Shown here one piece after another: positions 1 to 10,720 of a stretch of 64,000 nt of DNA. The stretch is from Puccinia triticina (Eukaryota > Basidiomycota > Pucciniomycetes > Pucciniales > Pucciniaceae): positions 4,402,001 to 4,466,000 of the forward strand of contig NC_070569.1 in NCBI RefSeq assembly GCF_026914185.1. The letters run 5' to 3'. Below the pieces are notes generated by a model. It had not been told where the DNA came from. It searched no databases and saw only the letters and a program-made list of their open reading frames with translations. The position numbers were made by a program, and so were the translations under genes. Positions within the stretch are counted from its first letter, which is position 1, and each line of letters begins with the position of its first letter.

Positions 1-2490
1 TCAAAAGTGATAGACGTGAAGGCCCCCGGCCCGCAGCTAAGGCTGCAGACCCGTGGGGGGCCCACTCTTCAGCCCCTCAGACTGCACACGTGCAACAGCG
101 GAGGGGCAAGGACGAACCGTCCGCTAGAAGTGCAGCGGCAGAGGACGCCCTGGGGGTATTGATGTTCATCAAGCCCTCCCTTTTATACACAATGCTCTTC
201 CATGTCTCGCTTCCGCGGCCGCGTTTTCACCCTTGGCATTCGCGATGAGACCCTTGGATCAAAATATGGACTGGTTCTTCTCATTGTCAGCACCATGAGG
301 ACAACCATCGCCAGAAAACATGTTAAGAAGCTTCCTGTTTGGCATTGATTGTGCAATCACGACGCCACAGCCTGGTAACAATACAAGCGCGCCAGTCACG
401 CAGAATTCTAACGCAAGACGCATGTACATACACGCTTGCCTCCCTCCTATTTGGCCTCACCTTACACAACCCACCCCGCGGCCCTTGCAACTGTCATTGC
501 TTTAAAGTTGATTGGCCCAGCCACCATGACAGTCTCCATCCACATCACCCAGACCCTCCTATAACCACTTCTGCAGCACACCACATCTCACCAGTGTGAA
601 TAGCCTCCCCTAGCAGCCACTGTCAGGAACCTCCAATTTGCTTTTTCACCACTTAGAAAGAGAAGAAAAGCCCCAGAAGCCCACACTCAGAGCACTTCAC
701 TCCCTTGACCACAACCACACCCAACACTGTAGACCGCCAAGCACTCATGATCTCAAAATTTTCCTGCCCTTTGAGCCCCCACATTGCCAAGCACATCTTT
801 GTCCCTCTGCTTCAGCGCGTGCCTCACCACCTTGCCAAAATTGATGAAGGCATGACTAAGGTGTTGTGGATGATGCCGTCTGCAGAGCTGGGAGAAGATA
901 ACGGCGGCGTCGAGCAGAGTCTGGGCAATCATTTTGGACTGCTGGAGTTTTCAAACACGGTGCAAGAGATGGTTGAGGTGTTTGCCGAGCAAGTGCTATC
1001 GGGGGGGCGTTGACCAGAGTGATTTCCTGAGCTGGGCAGGCACGGAAGAGCGGCTATTCGAGATCCGGGTGGACGGGCTCGTGGCCTATGGCCTCAGTCT
1101 CGCCATTGACCAGCTTTTCAGCTTCTTGGACTAAGCGCTGCTCGCCCTCCAACATCCTCGTGAATTTCTGCCAAGCTTGTTTGATCAGAAGCAGCAGGAC
1201 GGCCCCCAATAGACTGAGGAGGACAAGCCTCAGCCTACGCGAACTTGTCAAGCCGTCGTGGCACACCTCAATATCATCTCCCAGTCCCTCGTTGGCCGCT
1301 CCAACAGTCTCAGACAGATCTTGGACATATTGACCAAGAAATTGGGCTCTGCATCCACATGTGCATCTTGGAACGGCAGACTAAAACAAACAAATGGGTG
1401 TGCACACAGCCTGCTATGCAAAATGGACGACAATCTCTGTCCCCGCCTCTGTCCAGCTACAAATAGACCTGGGCCGACACCTGGCCCACTACTACTTCTT
1501 TTCCCCCTCGATCAGGCTCGCTGCCACCCACTTGGGCTTCCTCAACCCCAAGGCCTCACCTGCTTCCTCTGTGAGCTTGGTGGCGTTGGGGCCACTAAGC
1601 TTGGTCTGCTGAGTGTCAACAATCTTAATGAGGTCTATCTCCTTCCTCACATTGTATGGATACCCATATGTTTTTTTTTTTTGAAACTGATTGCATTCTT
1701 GTGGCCTGTGTTTTTTCGCCGGTTTATTCAGCAACACACCAATTGGAAAAATGTGCAGTCTGTTGTTGATTGCAAAGTCTACGGGATTGGCGTTAAGCAC
1801 TGTCTGATCTGCTACATAAAGAAATATTTGCCGTTATTTATAGTGCTGATTTAGCTTGATCTCAAATAGATAACACATGTTCTTGTCTTACCATCAATAG
1901 ATATATTATTGAATATATCCCTGAACTGAGTAATGGGATGGAATTTAGTAGTAGCATGAAGAAAGTCAGAATCATTGATAGAATATATGGTGAGTTGGTG
2001 AGTATTCATATTCATATCAAGTGCATCTATTGAAATGTGGAGCACATGCCATGCCATTGCTCAAACTCAAACTTATCATCAATGCTTCTTTTTAAAAAAC
2101 TGAATTAACATCAAGACCACATGATTTAAAGCGGGAAATTTCATGTAAACATAACAGCTGTATATTATGTTACTTGATTTTGCACAGATACCAGATTTAC
2201 CCCTCTCACATGATAAATTATAAATTTCAGGGCTTGTTTCAAGAGGGGAAAATATTTTTCAATCAGTTATTGAAAATACAAAATTTGATGTTAACAATCC
2301 TGGAGGCTGAGCTGTGTATTTTCAAATTTGTGATTCCAGACAGAGCTCTCAATCTTAAAAAGGAAATAAATAAGTAAGTTCATAATCCAGATGAAGCATG
2401 TTACCATGACGTCTGAGAGTGTGAAATTGAAATTCAAGGATCTATCCAGCTTTGCCAAAATTTTAAGCTGAAAAATCTCTGGATTTTGGG
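1..2490. other. Gene-poor stretch, no supported gene
   Basis: Short open frames occur on both strands (for example minus 1,054-1,266 with a hydrophobic run, and minus 1,492-1,800), but none is long, has a recognisable domain or joins its neighbours through clear splice sites. The first 180 bases are GC-rich, and from about 1,800 the sequence becomes AT-rich. Decayed gene or transposon remnants are possible, but no family is recognised. Confidence 0.4.
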
Positions 2491-2492
2491 TC

Positions 2493-2520
2493 TGCAGCGG
2501 CAGAGCCGCCTTGGCCTCTA
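2493..2520 (-). repeat. Dispersed 28-bp hairpin motif, copy A
   Basis: Read on the minus strand this 28-mer starts TAGAGGCCAAGG and carries the hairpin GCGGC-TCT-GCCGC. Near-identical 28-mers lie at 25,012-25,039 and 34,940-34,967 on the plus strand; only the loop differs (TCT here, TTC there). It abuts the inverted repeat at 2,522-2,673. The function and parent element are unknown. Confidence 0.8.
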
Positions 2521-2521
2521 G

Positions 2522-2673
2522 TTATGTACATAGAACAGCCCCTCCCTTTGTCCTGCCCCCCCCCCCCCCAGGCCCCTACTCCCTGCTGTTCAAAGGGGAA
2601 AGAGGGAAGAAGGGGCAGAGATCTCGCCCCTCCCGGCCCTCTTCAGCTGTGAGGGGCTGTTCTATGTACATAA
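2522..2673. repeat. Short element with perfect 23-bp inverted ends
   Basis: Bases 2,522-2,544 and 2,651-2,673 are perfect inverted complements of 23 bp (core TACATAGAACAGCCCCTC). The 106-bp interior is C-rich then purine-rich and has no ORF. It could be a small MITE or a foldback sequence; no target duplication was identified. Confidence 0.7.
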
Positions 2674-3139
2674 TGTAAATAGACATGGGTGTGCATGGGT
2701 GTGCAGGTGCACGCCCATGCAAGGCTTTGCGCACCCTCACACGCCCCTTGCGCACCCTTTCACACCCATGCAGAGGCATGCACGCCCTTCGGGTCCCACA
2801 CTGAGTGCTAAAATAGGGTGTGGGGCCCTGTAGAGCGCAGAGGTCATAATAGTGTACAAAATAGGAAAACTCCCCCAAGGGGAAAATCATATGGCCATAG
2901 AGGTATGGTGTTTATAGTATTTACAAGTATGTAATTGGGTTGGTGAGAAACTATGTGAAGTAAAATACTAGAACTATGCAAATAAGTGTAAGTAAATAGT
3001 ATGTCAATATGGAGTAAAGTGATGAGAAATATATAATAAACTATAAAGCCATAGTCCCGCCACAAAAGGCCCCGCACGCCCTTTTCAAAGGGTGTGGGTG
3101 TGGGTGTGCCCCCTGGAGAGGGGTGTGTGTTTATCAACA
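2674..3139. other. Non-coding, GTG/CAC-rich stretch
   Basis: It contains repeated GGTGTG/CACGCCC-type words near 2,690-2,790 and 3,085-3,130, separated by AT-rich sequence. No credible ORF is seen. It may be inserted repeat DNA between host sequence and the copia remnant that follows. Confidence 0.4.
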
Positions 3140-4400
3140 CCCCTAAAAGAGATTCCTCAGGACAACTTTACTACTGCCAATGAGAACAACGCAGGATCCA
3201 ATTTGAACAAGCCAGTCAAATGGCATAACTGTAAAAACCCCGGGGAAGAAAGAAAAGGTACCACCCAACTACACGATTGTAGCAGGCATCAACTCTCCCC
3301 CAGAGAGGTATAACACCAGGCCATAATTACAATAGCCGCCTCAGACATGCTGGAAGGAAAAGAATCCAATCCATGCTCAACTTTGAAATCCCTACCAATG
3401 TGGTAAGAGCATGTGATGCCTGTATGAAGGGCAAGATTAAACATATGCCTTTTAGCAGCCACTTCAAGCCGGTTTCAAAGCCGCCAGAAGTTGTACATGC
3501 AGATCTTGTGGGTCCAATAATGCCTGCGACAAATTCTGCTGCGAGATATTTTCTTACTCTGGTGGATCAACATACTGGCTACATCCAAACAGTAATTCTC
3601 AAGCTCAAGAGCAATGCAAAAGTGGCTACAGAAGAATGCTGGATTTTCTTTGAAAAGCAAACAAGTCATGTACTCAAGAAGCTAATAAGGAAACCCTCAA
3701 GGAAGCCAGTATTAACCACATGGTTTCTCCACCGTACACGCCTCAACATAGCAGTTTCACAGAAAGGGCAAATCACACAATTATTGAAATGACCAGAACA
3801 CAAATTATGCAGGCAAACCTGGCACAGGAGTGGTGGGCCAAAGCCATCAGAAAAGCCACAGCTATCACCAATTTCCTTCTGTCCTTAGCCAAGTCAAAGG
3901 CGTCCCCCATTGAGCTGATGTTTATGATCAAGCCTAAATGTATTTTTCAGGGCTTTTGGCTGTAGAGCATGGATAGTGAAGCCAAAAGCAAATCGAGTAA
4001 GCTTTGATGCAATTTCATGTGACGGAGTACTACTTGGATATGAAAATGACTTCTCAGCCTATTGTGTCTATTGACAAGAAGACAAGTCAATTGTAACAAC
4101 CAAGCAGTCCCAGTTTGATGAGGCCAGCTTCCCAGTCTGCTCATCAATAAAAAAAGCTACAATCACCTTGGTATCAACAAGATTCCATCTTTCACAGACC
4201 AGGAACCGTTGCCATATGCAGAGGAGTACGGCGTGGAGGAGCACCTTTGCAACAGCCTGCAAGAAGAATGTGAAAGGCACGAAATTCAGGACATTCTTGA
4301 TTTTTGCTCGGAGCCACGGTCACAAAACGGTCAGGAGGGCCTAACTGAAATTCCTTGGTACTCAAATTTAATCTCAAGTGACATTGATGTGCAGAACATT
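3140..4400 (+). pseudogene. Ty1/copia pol remnant (GAG-pre-integrase and integrase)
   Basis: Translated pieces match the copia integrase region in order: a zinc-binding start (KWHN, then RLRHAGRKRI and CDACMKGK around 3,400), the integrase core start (HADLVGP and YFLTLVDQHTGY, about 3,500-3,590), the core end (SPPYTPQHSSFTERANHTI, about 3,725-3,780) and a C-terminal piece (GVLLGYEN, about 4,030). It is broken: a solo LTR sits at 3,230-3,331, about 3,660-3,700 carries a deletion or frameshift that removes the second catalytic Asp block, and the frame shifts again near 3,950. Gag, protease, RT and RNase H are missing. It is clearly inactive. Confidence 0.85.
3230..3331 (-). mobile_element. Solo LTR of a TRIM-type retroelement
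   Basis: This 102-bp TGTAAAAA...TTACA segment is the reverse complement, with a few changes, of the 99-bp LTRs of the TRIM element at 38,014-38,608. Flanking pentamers ATAAC (3,225-3,229) and ATAGC (3,332-3,336) differ at one base and look like an aged target duplication. Removing it rejoins the integrase zinc region (KWHN to RLRHAG), so it inserted into an already resident copia element. Confidence 0.85.
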
Positions 4401-4427
4401 TGACCAGATAAGCGTTGACAGGCGTTC

Positions 4428-4900
4428 CTAGCAACGGTAAAACCACTGCGCTGCAAGCAGCCCAGAGGTTTTTTTGGGAGCGCCCTGCTGCGCTAAAAGC
4501 TGATTAAGTTCAAGGGAAAAAACTGATGATTTCAGAGCCGCTAAATCAGCGGTCATACATTGACCTCTGACAGCCGCTGACTGCTTTTTCAGCGTCAGAG
4601 CGGTGATTTTGAGGCGCTCCAACATGTTCATAAGGACCAATTGAGGTCCAACGGTGGGTAAATGGGTGGTGGGGAGGTTGATTGTGTGGATGAAACTCTG
4701 TAGTGAGCGCGCTGGCAGCGCCACTGTCACTGCAGCCATGTTCAGTTCCCAATAGGGCGCAGAAAAATCAGCGCGCTGACGCTGAAAAAGCAGTCAGCGG
4801 CTGTTCAGCAGTCATTCTGCTGTGCTGCGCTGATATTCATTGTTAGTGCCCTTCAGCGGCGCTGCGCTAATGCTGATCAACAGCAGGCATTCACGGCGAA
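4428..4900. repeat. GCGCTGCG-rich dispersed repeat
   Basis: Dense words of the type GCGCTGCGCT, CCGCTGA and AGCGGTCA recur here and at about 5,760-5,986, 6,135-6,502, 12,515-12,715, 13,700-13,870, 14,195-14,290, 30,893-31,124, 49,146-50,048 and 54,818-55,072. No coding content is seen. Boundaries of this copy are approximate. The copies with defined ends behave like MITEs. Confidence 0.6.
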
Positions 4901-5759
4901 CCGCTGAAGTCAGAGTTGTAAGACTCAAAAGGGGCTGTGAAACACTTTTGCTGAATGGAGAAGGGGATGACGGAGGTGAAAACTCTGACCTTCTATAATA
5001 CCAGCTACAAGACCCACCAAGGGAAAGTTTTAACAAGGTGATAGGAGTTGAATGCTCAAGATGAGTTTGTTCAAGACATAGTATAATGATATATTGCTAT
5101 GTAAGGGTTGTTATGAGTGTAGTAGTAGGTTGTAAGTATTGTGAGTACAAGCAGTGAGTAAATCACTGATGAGTAGTAGACTGGGGAACAAAAATGGGGG
5201 GGGGAGAGAGCTCCTTATATAGACAAATGTGAGTGATTTTTGCTCCAGGGGGGGCTGTGCAAATACAGGACTGGCTGTGTACAATTTATGCAAGGAGTGC
5301 GTGCATGAGTGAGACTGTGCTTAATTTATGCAAGGAGGTGCATGAATGAGGCGGGGAACAATGGGGTTGCGGGGCACAGCCTGCAGGGGCAGTGCTACAT
5401 GATGTAATGCAGATGGCAAACAAATACAAACTAATATATGCAGTGGAGCTAGAGTGGAGCGGAGAACATATGGGAGTGTATGTGTAAGTGTGGTAAAAGG
5501 TGGCTTGAGATGCATGACAGGGGTTTGACAGGATGCTACAGGTTGTCCAAAGGGCTAACTTCCAGTGTAGTAGCTCTGGTTATGCTTCCAGTGGTGAATA
5601 GGGGTAAGTTTGGCCGTAGATTCCATTTCTGGGTTCCATATGGCTGTACTGTGAGGCATTCTATGAATAATTACGCAAATGAGAGAAAAACTTTTGATTT
5701 TTCTCATTTTCATCTGCCACACCTGGGGGGGAAAAATATGTTAGCGGTAAATCTGCTAA
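4901..5759. other. No gene seen
   Basis: The sequence contains two similar lines about 55 bp apart near 5,285 and 5,325 (GTGCGTGCATGAGTGAG and GGTGCATGAATGAGGCG, each after TTATGCAAGGAG), suggesting a short tandem duplication. ORFs are under 100 codons and unrecognised. Confidence 0.35.
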
Positions 5760-5986
5760 AATACTGAGGGGAAATAATCTGTTAGCGGTGAATCCGCTAT
5801 GCTAACAGTTAGTGTTGCAATGTTTTTTCTGTGCTAACACTGAAAAAGTGTTAGCACGGAAAAAACAAGTTACACTACGTGATTAGTTTAGCAGTGTAGA
5901 ATCCCACTAATGCTGCAAGTTTTTGCTCAAAAAGAATTGCTCTACGCTAAAGCATAGCGGCCCTGTAGCGTAGTGGCCCACCCTTG
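5760..5986. repeat. GCGC-family repeat ending in CACCCTTG
   Basis: It has TTAGCGGT/GCTAACA words and then TACGCTAAAGC and TAGCGTAGTGG. The right end CACCCTTG (5,979-5,986) equals the terminal octamer of related copies at 31,124 and 55,072. The matching left end CAAGGGTG was not found, so this copy is truncated or its start is elsewhere. Confidence 0.5.
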
Positions 5987-6134
5987 CCAGATGAATAAAA
6001 TATGGGGATGCTGATTTTTACATGCTATGTTTTACATGGCATCCACCCTGCAAAAAGTAGAACATGTAAAGTTGTGTAACGGTTGCAATTGGCCCAACTT
6101 GACATTCCATCACAAAAATTCCACCCCATGTAAA

Positions 6135-6502
6135 CAAGGGTGAAAGCGCTGCCCTTCAAAAAGCGCAGCGGTTTTGGTGGCCGCTGCGCTGCACTGAAAG
6201 TAGCAGCCCCGCCCGCTGCGCTACCGCTTTTTGAGCTGGCCGCGTAGCGCTCCCCCGCTGCCAGCCAAAAAAGCGCAGTGCAGCGCAAAGCACTGCTGTT
6301 TTGATGGCCGCTGCGCGGCGCTGAAAGGAGCGGCCCTGCCCGCTGCGCTACCACTTTTTGGGTCGGGGAAAAAGCGGGTCCCGGCTATTTTCAGCGGGAC
6401 TGGCGCTGCGCTACCGCTTTTTGGGCTGACCACGCAGCGGTTCCCCGCTGCGCTGCGCTAAAAGACCGCTTTTTTGTAGCGCAGCGCAGCGTTTCAGCCT
6501 TG
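6135..6502. mobile_element. hAT-like MITE (368 bp)
   Basis: The left end CAAGGGTGAAAGCGCTGC is the imperfect inverted complement of the right end GCAGCGTTTCAGCCTTG. ATGTAAA stands immediately before (6,128-6,134) and after (6,503-6,509), a 7-base match compatible with an 8-bp target duplication with one mismatch. The interior is GCGCAGCG-rich, without an ORF. The YARNG-type terminus and roughly 8-bp duplication suggest the hAT superfamily (inference). Confidence 0.75.
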
Positions 6503-7391
6503 ATGTAAAGCAGCACCATGTAAAACCTACCATGTAAAATCATACCTGTACTTTCTACCATACAATTTTACAGTCTATTTTCCACATCCTGTGGACTATG
6601 CAAAAATCATGCAATGTGAAACTGCAGCTTCATTAAAACTCTTGAAATTAACACAATTCTTCACAGCCATGTAAAATGGATACCATGCAAAATTATAACT
6701 TCCAACACCCAATATGCAATTTTACATGCGGTGGAAAAAATAGGAAAAATTCAGCAGATAAAATTTACAATTCATCTTAGGAGACAAAGAGCGCGTAATG
6801 CAATTAATTGCACATAAGAAAAGAACAAAAACCAAATAACCTATCCAAGAAATGCAGCATGGAACAAACAGGAAACAAAAATATAGAAGAAACAATGGCT
6901 ACAACCCCAAAGCCCCCCAGCCCTTTGACTCCCTGTTTCCTTTGGCTTCCAAGTTGTGATGGTGCGCCACAATACAATCCCAGTTGATGTGCTCCAATGG
7001 CCAAGGCTGAAAATTTGTTGAGGAAACCACATTGTGGCCAAGTCAATGGCAGCCCCTTGTCCTGGTCCTGTTTGCAAGCAGCCCTCTAAGCTGGCTGTAC
7101 ATGCTTTCTTCCAGCGACAGGGGCCCCTCCGGGAATGGCGCTGCGAGCTTAGTAGTGGTCAATCCAGGGGCATTACCATTGTCTGTGTTTTTCTTCTAGC
7201 GGGGCTTCCTCCCCGCCGCCTCAATTTCCTCGATGACAGTGACTTTCAACTGCACAAAAGAGGAACAAAACGCGGCAGACAAAAGTGAGAACTAAAGTAA
7301 GAAGAGAGAAAAAAGTAGAAGGTCAGAAGACAGACCAGGAGGGCCCTCCATAGGACCGTTCTACGTTGCTCGTCCCTCCACCTCAGTTCGA
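6503..7391. other. No gene seen
   Basis: AT-rich sequence with several ATGTAAAA/TTTTACAT words up to about 6,740, then mixed composition. Small ORFs (for example plus 7,034-7,288 and minus 6,804-7,077) are unrecognised and unsupported. Confidence 0.35.
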
Positions 7392-7790
7392 TCAGAGCGG
7401 CTTTGCAGAGCCACTTATGCGCAATGGGGGGCGTGTTTGGGGACAGGTTTGCGGATCTTGTTGTCTCTGCAGGCGCACCAGATTGTCGAGCTCAGCGACG
7501 CGGATCTTGGCTGCAGTGTGCGCGGTCCTTGCCCTAAGGAGGGCCTGGATGCTGAGCTGGGCGGAGCGGAGTAGCAAATGGCGAACAGAGGTGTGGAAGA
7601 GGCCGCCGGTGAGTAGGTCAATCAAGTACCGCCGCATCCGCCCCCTCGCGCCGGCTCCGCTGACTAACTTGTGCTCCATACTCCCAATCAGGTCGTATAA
7701 CAGCTGGGGCGAGAAGGGGTGGGCAAGGGGGCGAACAGGGTGAGAGTTGGGGGCCCTGGGCAGCGGCGAGGAGGGTTTTCGGGCAGACAT
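7392..7790 (-). CDS. Hypothetical basic protein (132 residues)
   Basis: Not recognised. The frame has an ATG at 7,788-7,790, a Ser/Pro-rich basic N-terminus (MSARKPSSPLPR), then a helix-like segment with FSPQLLYDLIGSMEHKL, MRRYLIDLLTGGL and a Leu/Ala/Arg-rich stretch (about residues 75-110) that could form amphipathic helices. Composition is more GC-rich and coding-like than the flanks, and the frame stays open 30 codons upstream of the ATG. No intron, domain or neighbouring gene supports it, and it could be an exon of a decayed gene or a chance ORF. The overlapping plus frame (7,366-7,743) is likely its shadow. Confidence 0.3.
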   Translation of the reverse strand: MSARKPSSPLPRAPNSHPVRPLAHPFSPQLLYDLIGSMEHKLVSGAGARGRMRRYLIDLLTGGLFHTSVRHLLLRSAQLSIQALLRARTAHTAAKIRVAELDNLVRLQRQQDPQTCPQTRPPLRISGSAKPL

Positions 7791-7880
7791 GTTGTACTGA
7801 CGGGTCGATGGCGGAGGGGCGGGCACAAGGGACGAGGTTTGCGGGCGCAGCTGGGCTGTTGACGGGTAACCAAACTTCAC

Positions 7881-8876
7881 ATTTCAGATGGCCGCCATTG
7901 CCGGTGACCAGAGTGGCTGGATCAAGAGATCAAAGTTGGTGGGTAGGACTATGCAGTTTCTGTGTGCTTGTGGGGATTGACATGTGGCCAGCAGCGTTAG
8001 TCCAATTTTTTGCTCACTCCATTTGTGTGTAGGCCCGCGCATGTGATGAAAGATCAGAGATGGAGAGGAATAATCACAAGCTTTGACAGTCTTCCCTTGA
8101 GTCCGTTGTTGTTGCTGGCTTTGCAATTTTGGTCATGGTCAGGTCAAGTCAGGTGAGTTGATGGAGAGGACTAAGAAAAGGGGAAATAAGGATGAGTTGT
8201 CTGTGGGATGTTTGGGAAGAGACACTGAGAAGCCGTAAAAATGAAATGGATGGCAAAAGTCAAATGAGGGAAGTGGGAGGTAGTTGTACATACATAGTTG
8301 TCTGTCACCTTGTGTTGGTCCCAATTCCAATGTCTGTGGCCCACTTCGCGATGAATGCAGGATGTGTCAAATTGAAGACTGCTACATGAGTTCAAGGATG
8401 GTTGGCGGCTTGAGGAGTAAGGTGATGACTGTGCGTGGTTAGTTGGTGCAGGAAGAGTCCGGTTTGGGGAGGATGTACCATGTGATTGCCATTGCAAGGT
8501 TGCAAAATTACACATCTTGAGGTTTGGATGGAGATTTGCACCCACTTGGAACAAGGTTGTGAGCCAACAGCGTGTGAAACTACCGGATGCGGGTGCGCAG
8601 GGGTGTTTTTACATTCTACCCTTTACAAGCTCAGACTTTACGTTGGGTGATTTTAGGCAAAGTAAGTGTAAAATTCTATCCAAGGGGAATTTTCTGTAGT
8701 TTTACATGTGGTGGGCTTTACATGCTTGTGTCACTGTAAAGAGGCCCATGTCAAATTCTCCCACCCCATAAAATACTCATCATACAGGATCAAATTGGAC
8801 TGAGCTAGTAGAAGCAGTTGGTGGCTCAAACTGATCAGTTCATCTTCTTCCCCCAAGACTGAATAAAATTCAAACT
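7881..8876. other. No gene seen
   Basis: Mixed composition. The minus frame at 8,171-8,554 is Ser/His/Thr-rich without a recognisable domain and is probably fortuitous. Confidence 0.35.
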
Positions 8877-8879
8877 TTG

Positions 8880-9122
8880 TGTAAGCCCCCACCCCTTGTG
8901 GGGTTTCACAAGTCCTTTAACCTGCTTACATCATCCCCAACTTGCCACAAGTACTTAGACTTGTCTCCTCCCGCTTCTTCCTAGTCAAGCAGAGAGCTCT
9001 CCCTCTCTCCGCTCCAGGTAAGCCAGTCACCCTTTCCCTTTTTCTTTCCTCCTTTCTAGTTGTACTTACAGAGAGAGCTCTCCCTCTCTCCGCTCTAGAA
9101 ACTTGCAACAAAGCCCCCCAAC
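8880..9122 (+). repeat. LTR-like fragment with internal direct repeat
   Basis: It opens TGTAAGCCCCC...GGGGTTTCACAAG, contains CTCCCGCTTCTTCCTAG, and repeats AGAGAGCTCTCCCTCTCTCC twice about 72 bp apart (near 8,995 and 9,068). A sequence of the same plan lies at 55,878-56,070. The TGT start and layout suggest a degraded LTR. The right side is interrupted by the large element beginning at 9,123. Confidence 0.5.
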
Positions 9123-9289
9123 TAGAGAATAACGATTTGGACCTGTTGCTAGGTAGCCGGCACCGCCGGCACCCGCCAGGCGGTGCCGGGTGCCTGTTTT
9201 TTTTGTGAAAAGTGGGGGGGTATCCAGGTACTGCTTGAGGTACTCGCTCATGAAGTGCCTCCTGATGCGGCAGGGGCTGGAGCCCGTGC

Positions 9290-9447
9290 CTAATACATCG
9301 CACCCGGCGAGCCGGACTTTGACCATCTTGCCAAGAGAAATTCACACCTCTCGGCGAGATGAATTTGTACCAGCTCGCCGAGAGGAATGCATCCCTCCCG
9401 GCGAGCTGGACTTTGACCAGCTCGCCAAGAGAAATCTACACCTCTCG
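9290..9447. repeat. Hairpin array with GGCGAGCTGG arms
   Basis: Repeated CTCGCCGAGAG, GGCGAGAT and GGCGAGCTGG words occur here. The clearest unit near 9,400-9,427 has 10-bp arms, GGCGAGCTGG and CCAGCTCGCC, around a 7-base loop. Related words recur at 10,630-10,715 and 11,945-12,090 in the same element. Confidence 0.75.
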
Positions 9448-9504
9448 CACCAGGAAAAAAAAATAGTCACTTGATGACAAGTGACATCATGCCAGCTCCA
9501 GCGG

Positions 9505-9562
9505 GCTACCCACCATCTACCCACCATCTACCCATCATCTACCCACCATCTACCCACCATCT
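9505..9562 (+). repeat. 11-bp microsatellite (ACCCACCATCT)n
   Basis: About five copies of an 11-bp unit stand in tandem, with one variant (ACCCATCATCT). Confidence 0.9.
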
Positions 9563-9589
9563 AACCAGTTTAAGAATTTCCACAGGAGA

Positions 9590-10440
9590 TCCTCAGTTTT
9601 TGCTGGGCACCACTGATCCCCATTTCTGGTCAGCTGATACTCAGCTTTAGCTCCCAGCTTATGCTCAGCTTTGGTGCCCAGCTCATGCTCAGCTTTGTTG
9701 CCCAGATCAGAACCAGTCCTGGCCCAGCTTATTTTCAGCTTTATTCCAGTCATGGCTCAGCTTAGACTCAGATTAGGACTATCATTGGCCCAGCCAATGC
9801 TCAGCTTTGGACCAGTATTGGCTCAGCTGATTTTCAGCTTTTGATAAATCTCGGCCCAGCGAATGCTCAGATTCTGAGTCTGACCACTCCTGTAACAGCT
9901 TATGCTCATCTGTGGACCAGCCTTGGCTCAGCTAATGCTCAGCTGTGGACCAACCTTGGCTAAGACAATGCTCAGCTGTGGACCAGCCTTGGCTCAGCTG
10001 ATGCTCAGCTGTGGACCAGCCTTGGCTCAGCTGATGCTCAGCTGTGGAACAGCCTTGGCTCAGGTGATATTAATCTTTTGAATAGTCTCAAAAAATCTGA
10101 TACTCAGCTTTGGAACAGCCTTGGCTCAGCCAATGCTCAGCTTTGTACCAGCATTGGCTCAGGCGATGCTCAGCTTTTGAAAAATTTTGGCCCAGCTGGT
10201 GTTAATCTTTGGAAAAGTATTGTCCCAGCTGATCCTAAGCTCTGCACAAGCCTTTTCCAAGATGATGCTCAGCTTTGGACCATTGTTGGCTAAGCTGATG
10301 CTCAGATTTGGAATATTCTTGGTCCAGCTGACACTTGGATTTGTTTCAGGCTTGGAATATCCAATGCTCAGCTGTGGCCCAGGCTCAGCCAATGCTCAGC
10401 TTTGGCCCAGGCTCAGTCAATGCCTACTGCTCAGCTTATG
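9590..10440 (+). repeat. 33-bp CAGCT-rich tandem array
   Basis: Degenerate tandem copies of a 33-bp unit, best preserved at about 9,970-10,060 as GCTCAGCTGTGGACCAGCCT followed by TGGCTCAGCTGAT. The spacing between successive GCTCAGCTGTGG words there is exactly 33 bases. Frames stay open across it because 33 is a multiple of three; the 11-residue periodic peptides are not evidence of a gene. Confidence 0.9.
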
Positions 10441-10720
10441 ATGAGCATCAGCTGTTCCTGGGAAAAAAATAGGATCAGCTGACTGTGCCACATTGAGTGC
10501 TCTGGTGCAGTCCTGCAAGCTCTACAAGTGCTGGTGGAGCAGACTTGGAGCAGTGCTGGAGTAGCTCTGGAGCAGAAACCAAAGCTGCATCATGTCACCT
10601 GCCATCAAGTGACTTTTTTTTTTTCCTGGTGTCGGCGAGAAATCCATCTCGCCAAGGGGTGCGTCTCTTGGTGAGCTGGTCAAAGTGCCGCTGGCCAAGA
10701 GGAATATACACCTCCTGGCA

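Larger units (their letters stand above)
9448..10636. repeat. Sub-element bounded by ~45-bp inverted repeats
   Basis: The left border (CACCAGG, A-run, TAGTCACTTGATG...GTGACATCATG; 9,448-9,493) is the inverted complement, with a few mismatches, of the right border (CATCATGTCACCTG, CATCAAGTGAC, T-run, CCTGGTG; about 10,588-10,632). Between them lie the ACCCACCATCT microsatellite and the 33-bp CAGCT array, suggesting an insertion or foldback unit nested in the larger element. Confidence 0.7.

Noticed and set aside
705..1266. Possible spliced membrane-protein or peroxin-like gene
   Set aside because: A hydrophobic minus frame and a plausible plus frame overlap, but no conserved motif or exon chain could be established on either strand.
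10078..10293. Protein of 11-residue repeats (QLWTSLGSA-like)
   Set aside because: It lies wholly in the degenerate 33-bp array; 33 is divisible by three, which keeps the frame open without selection.
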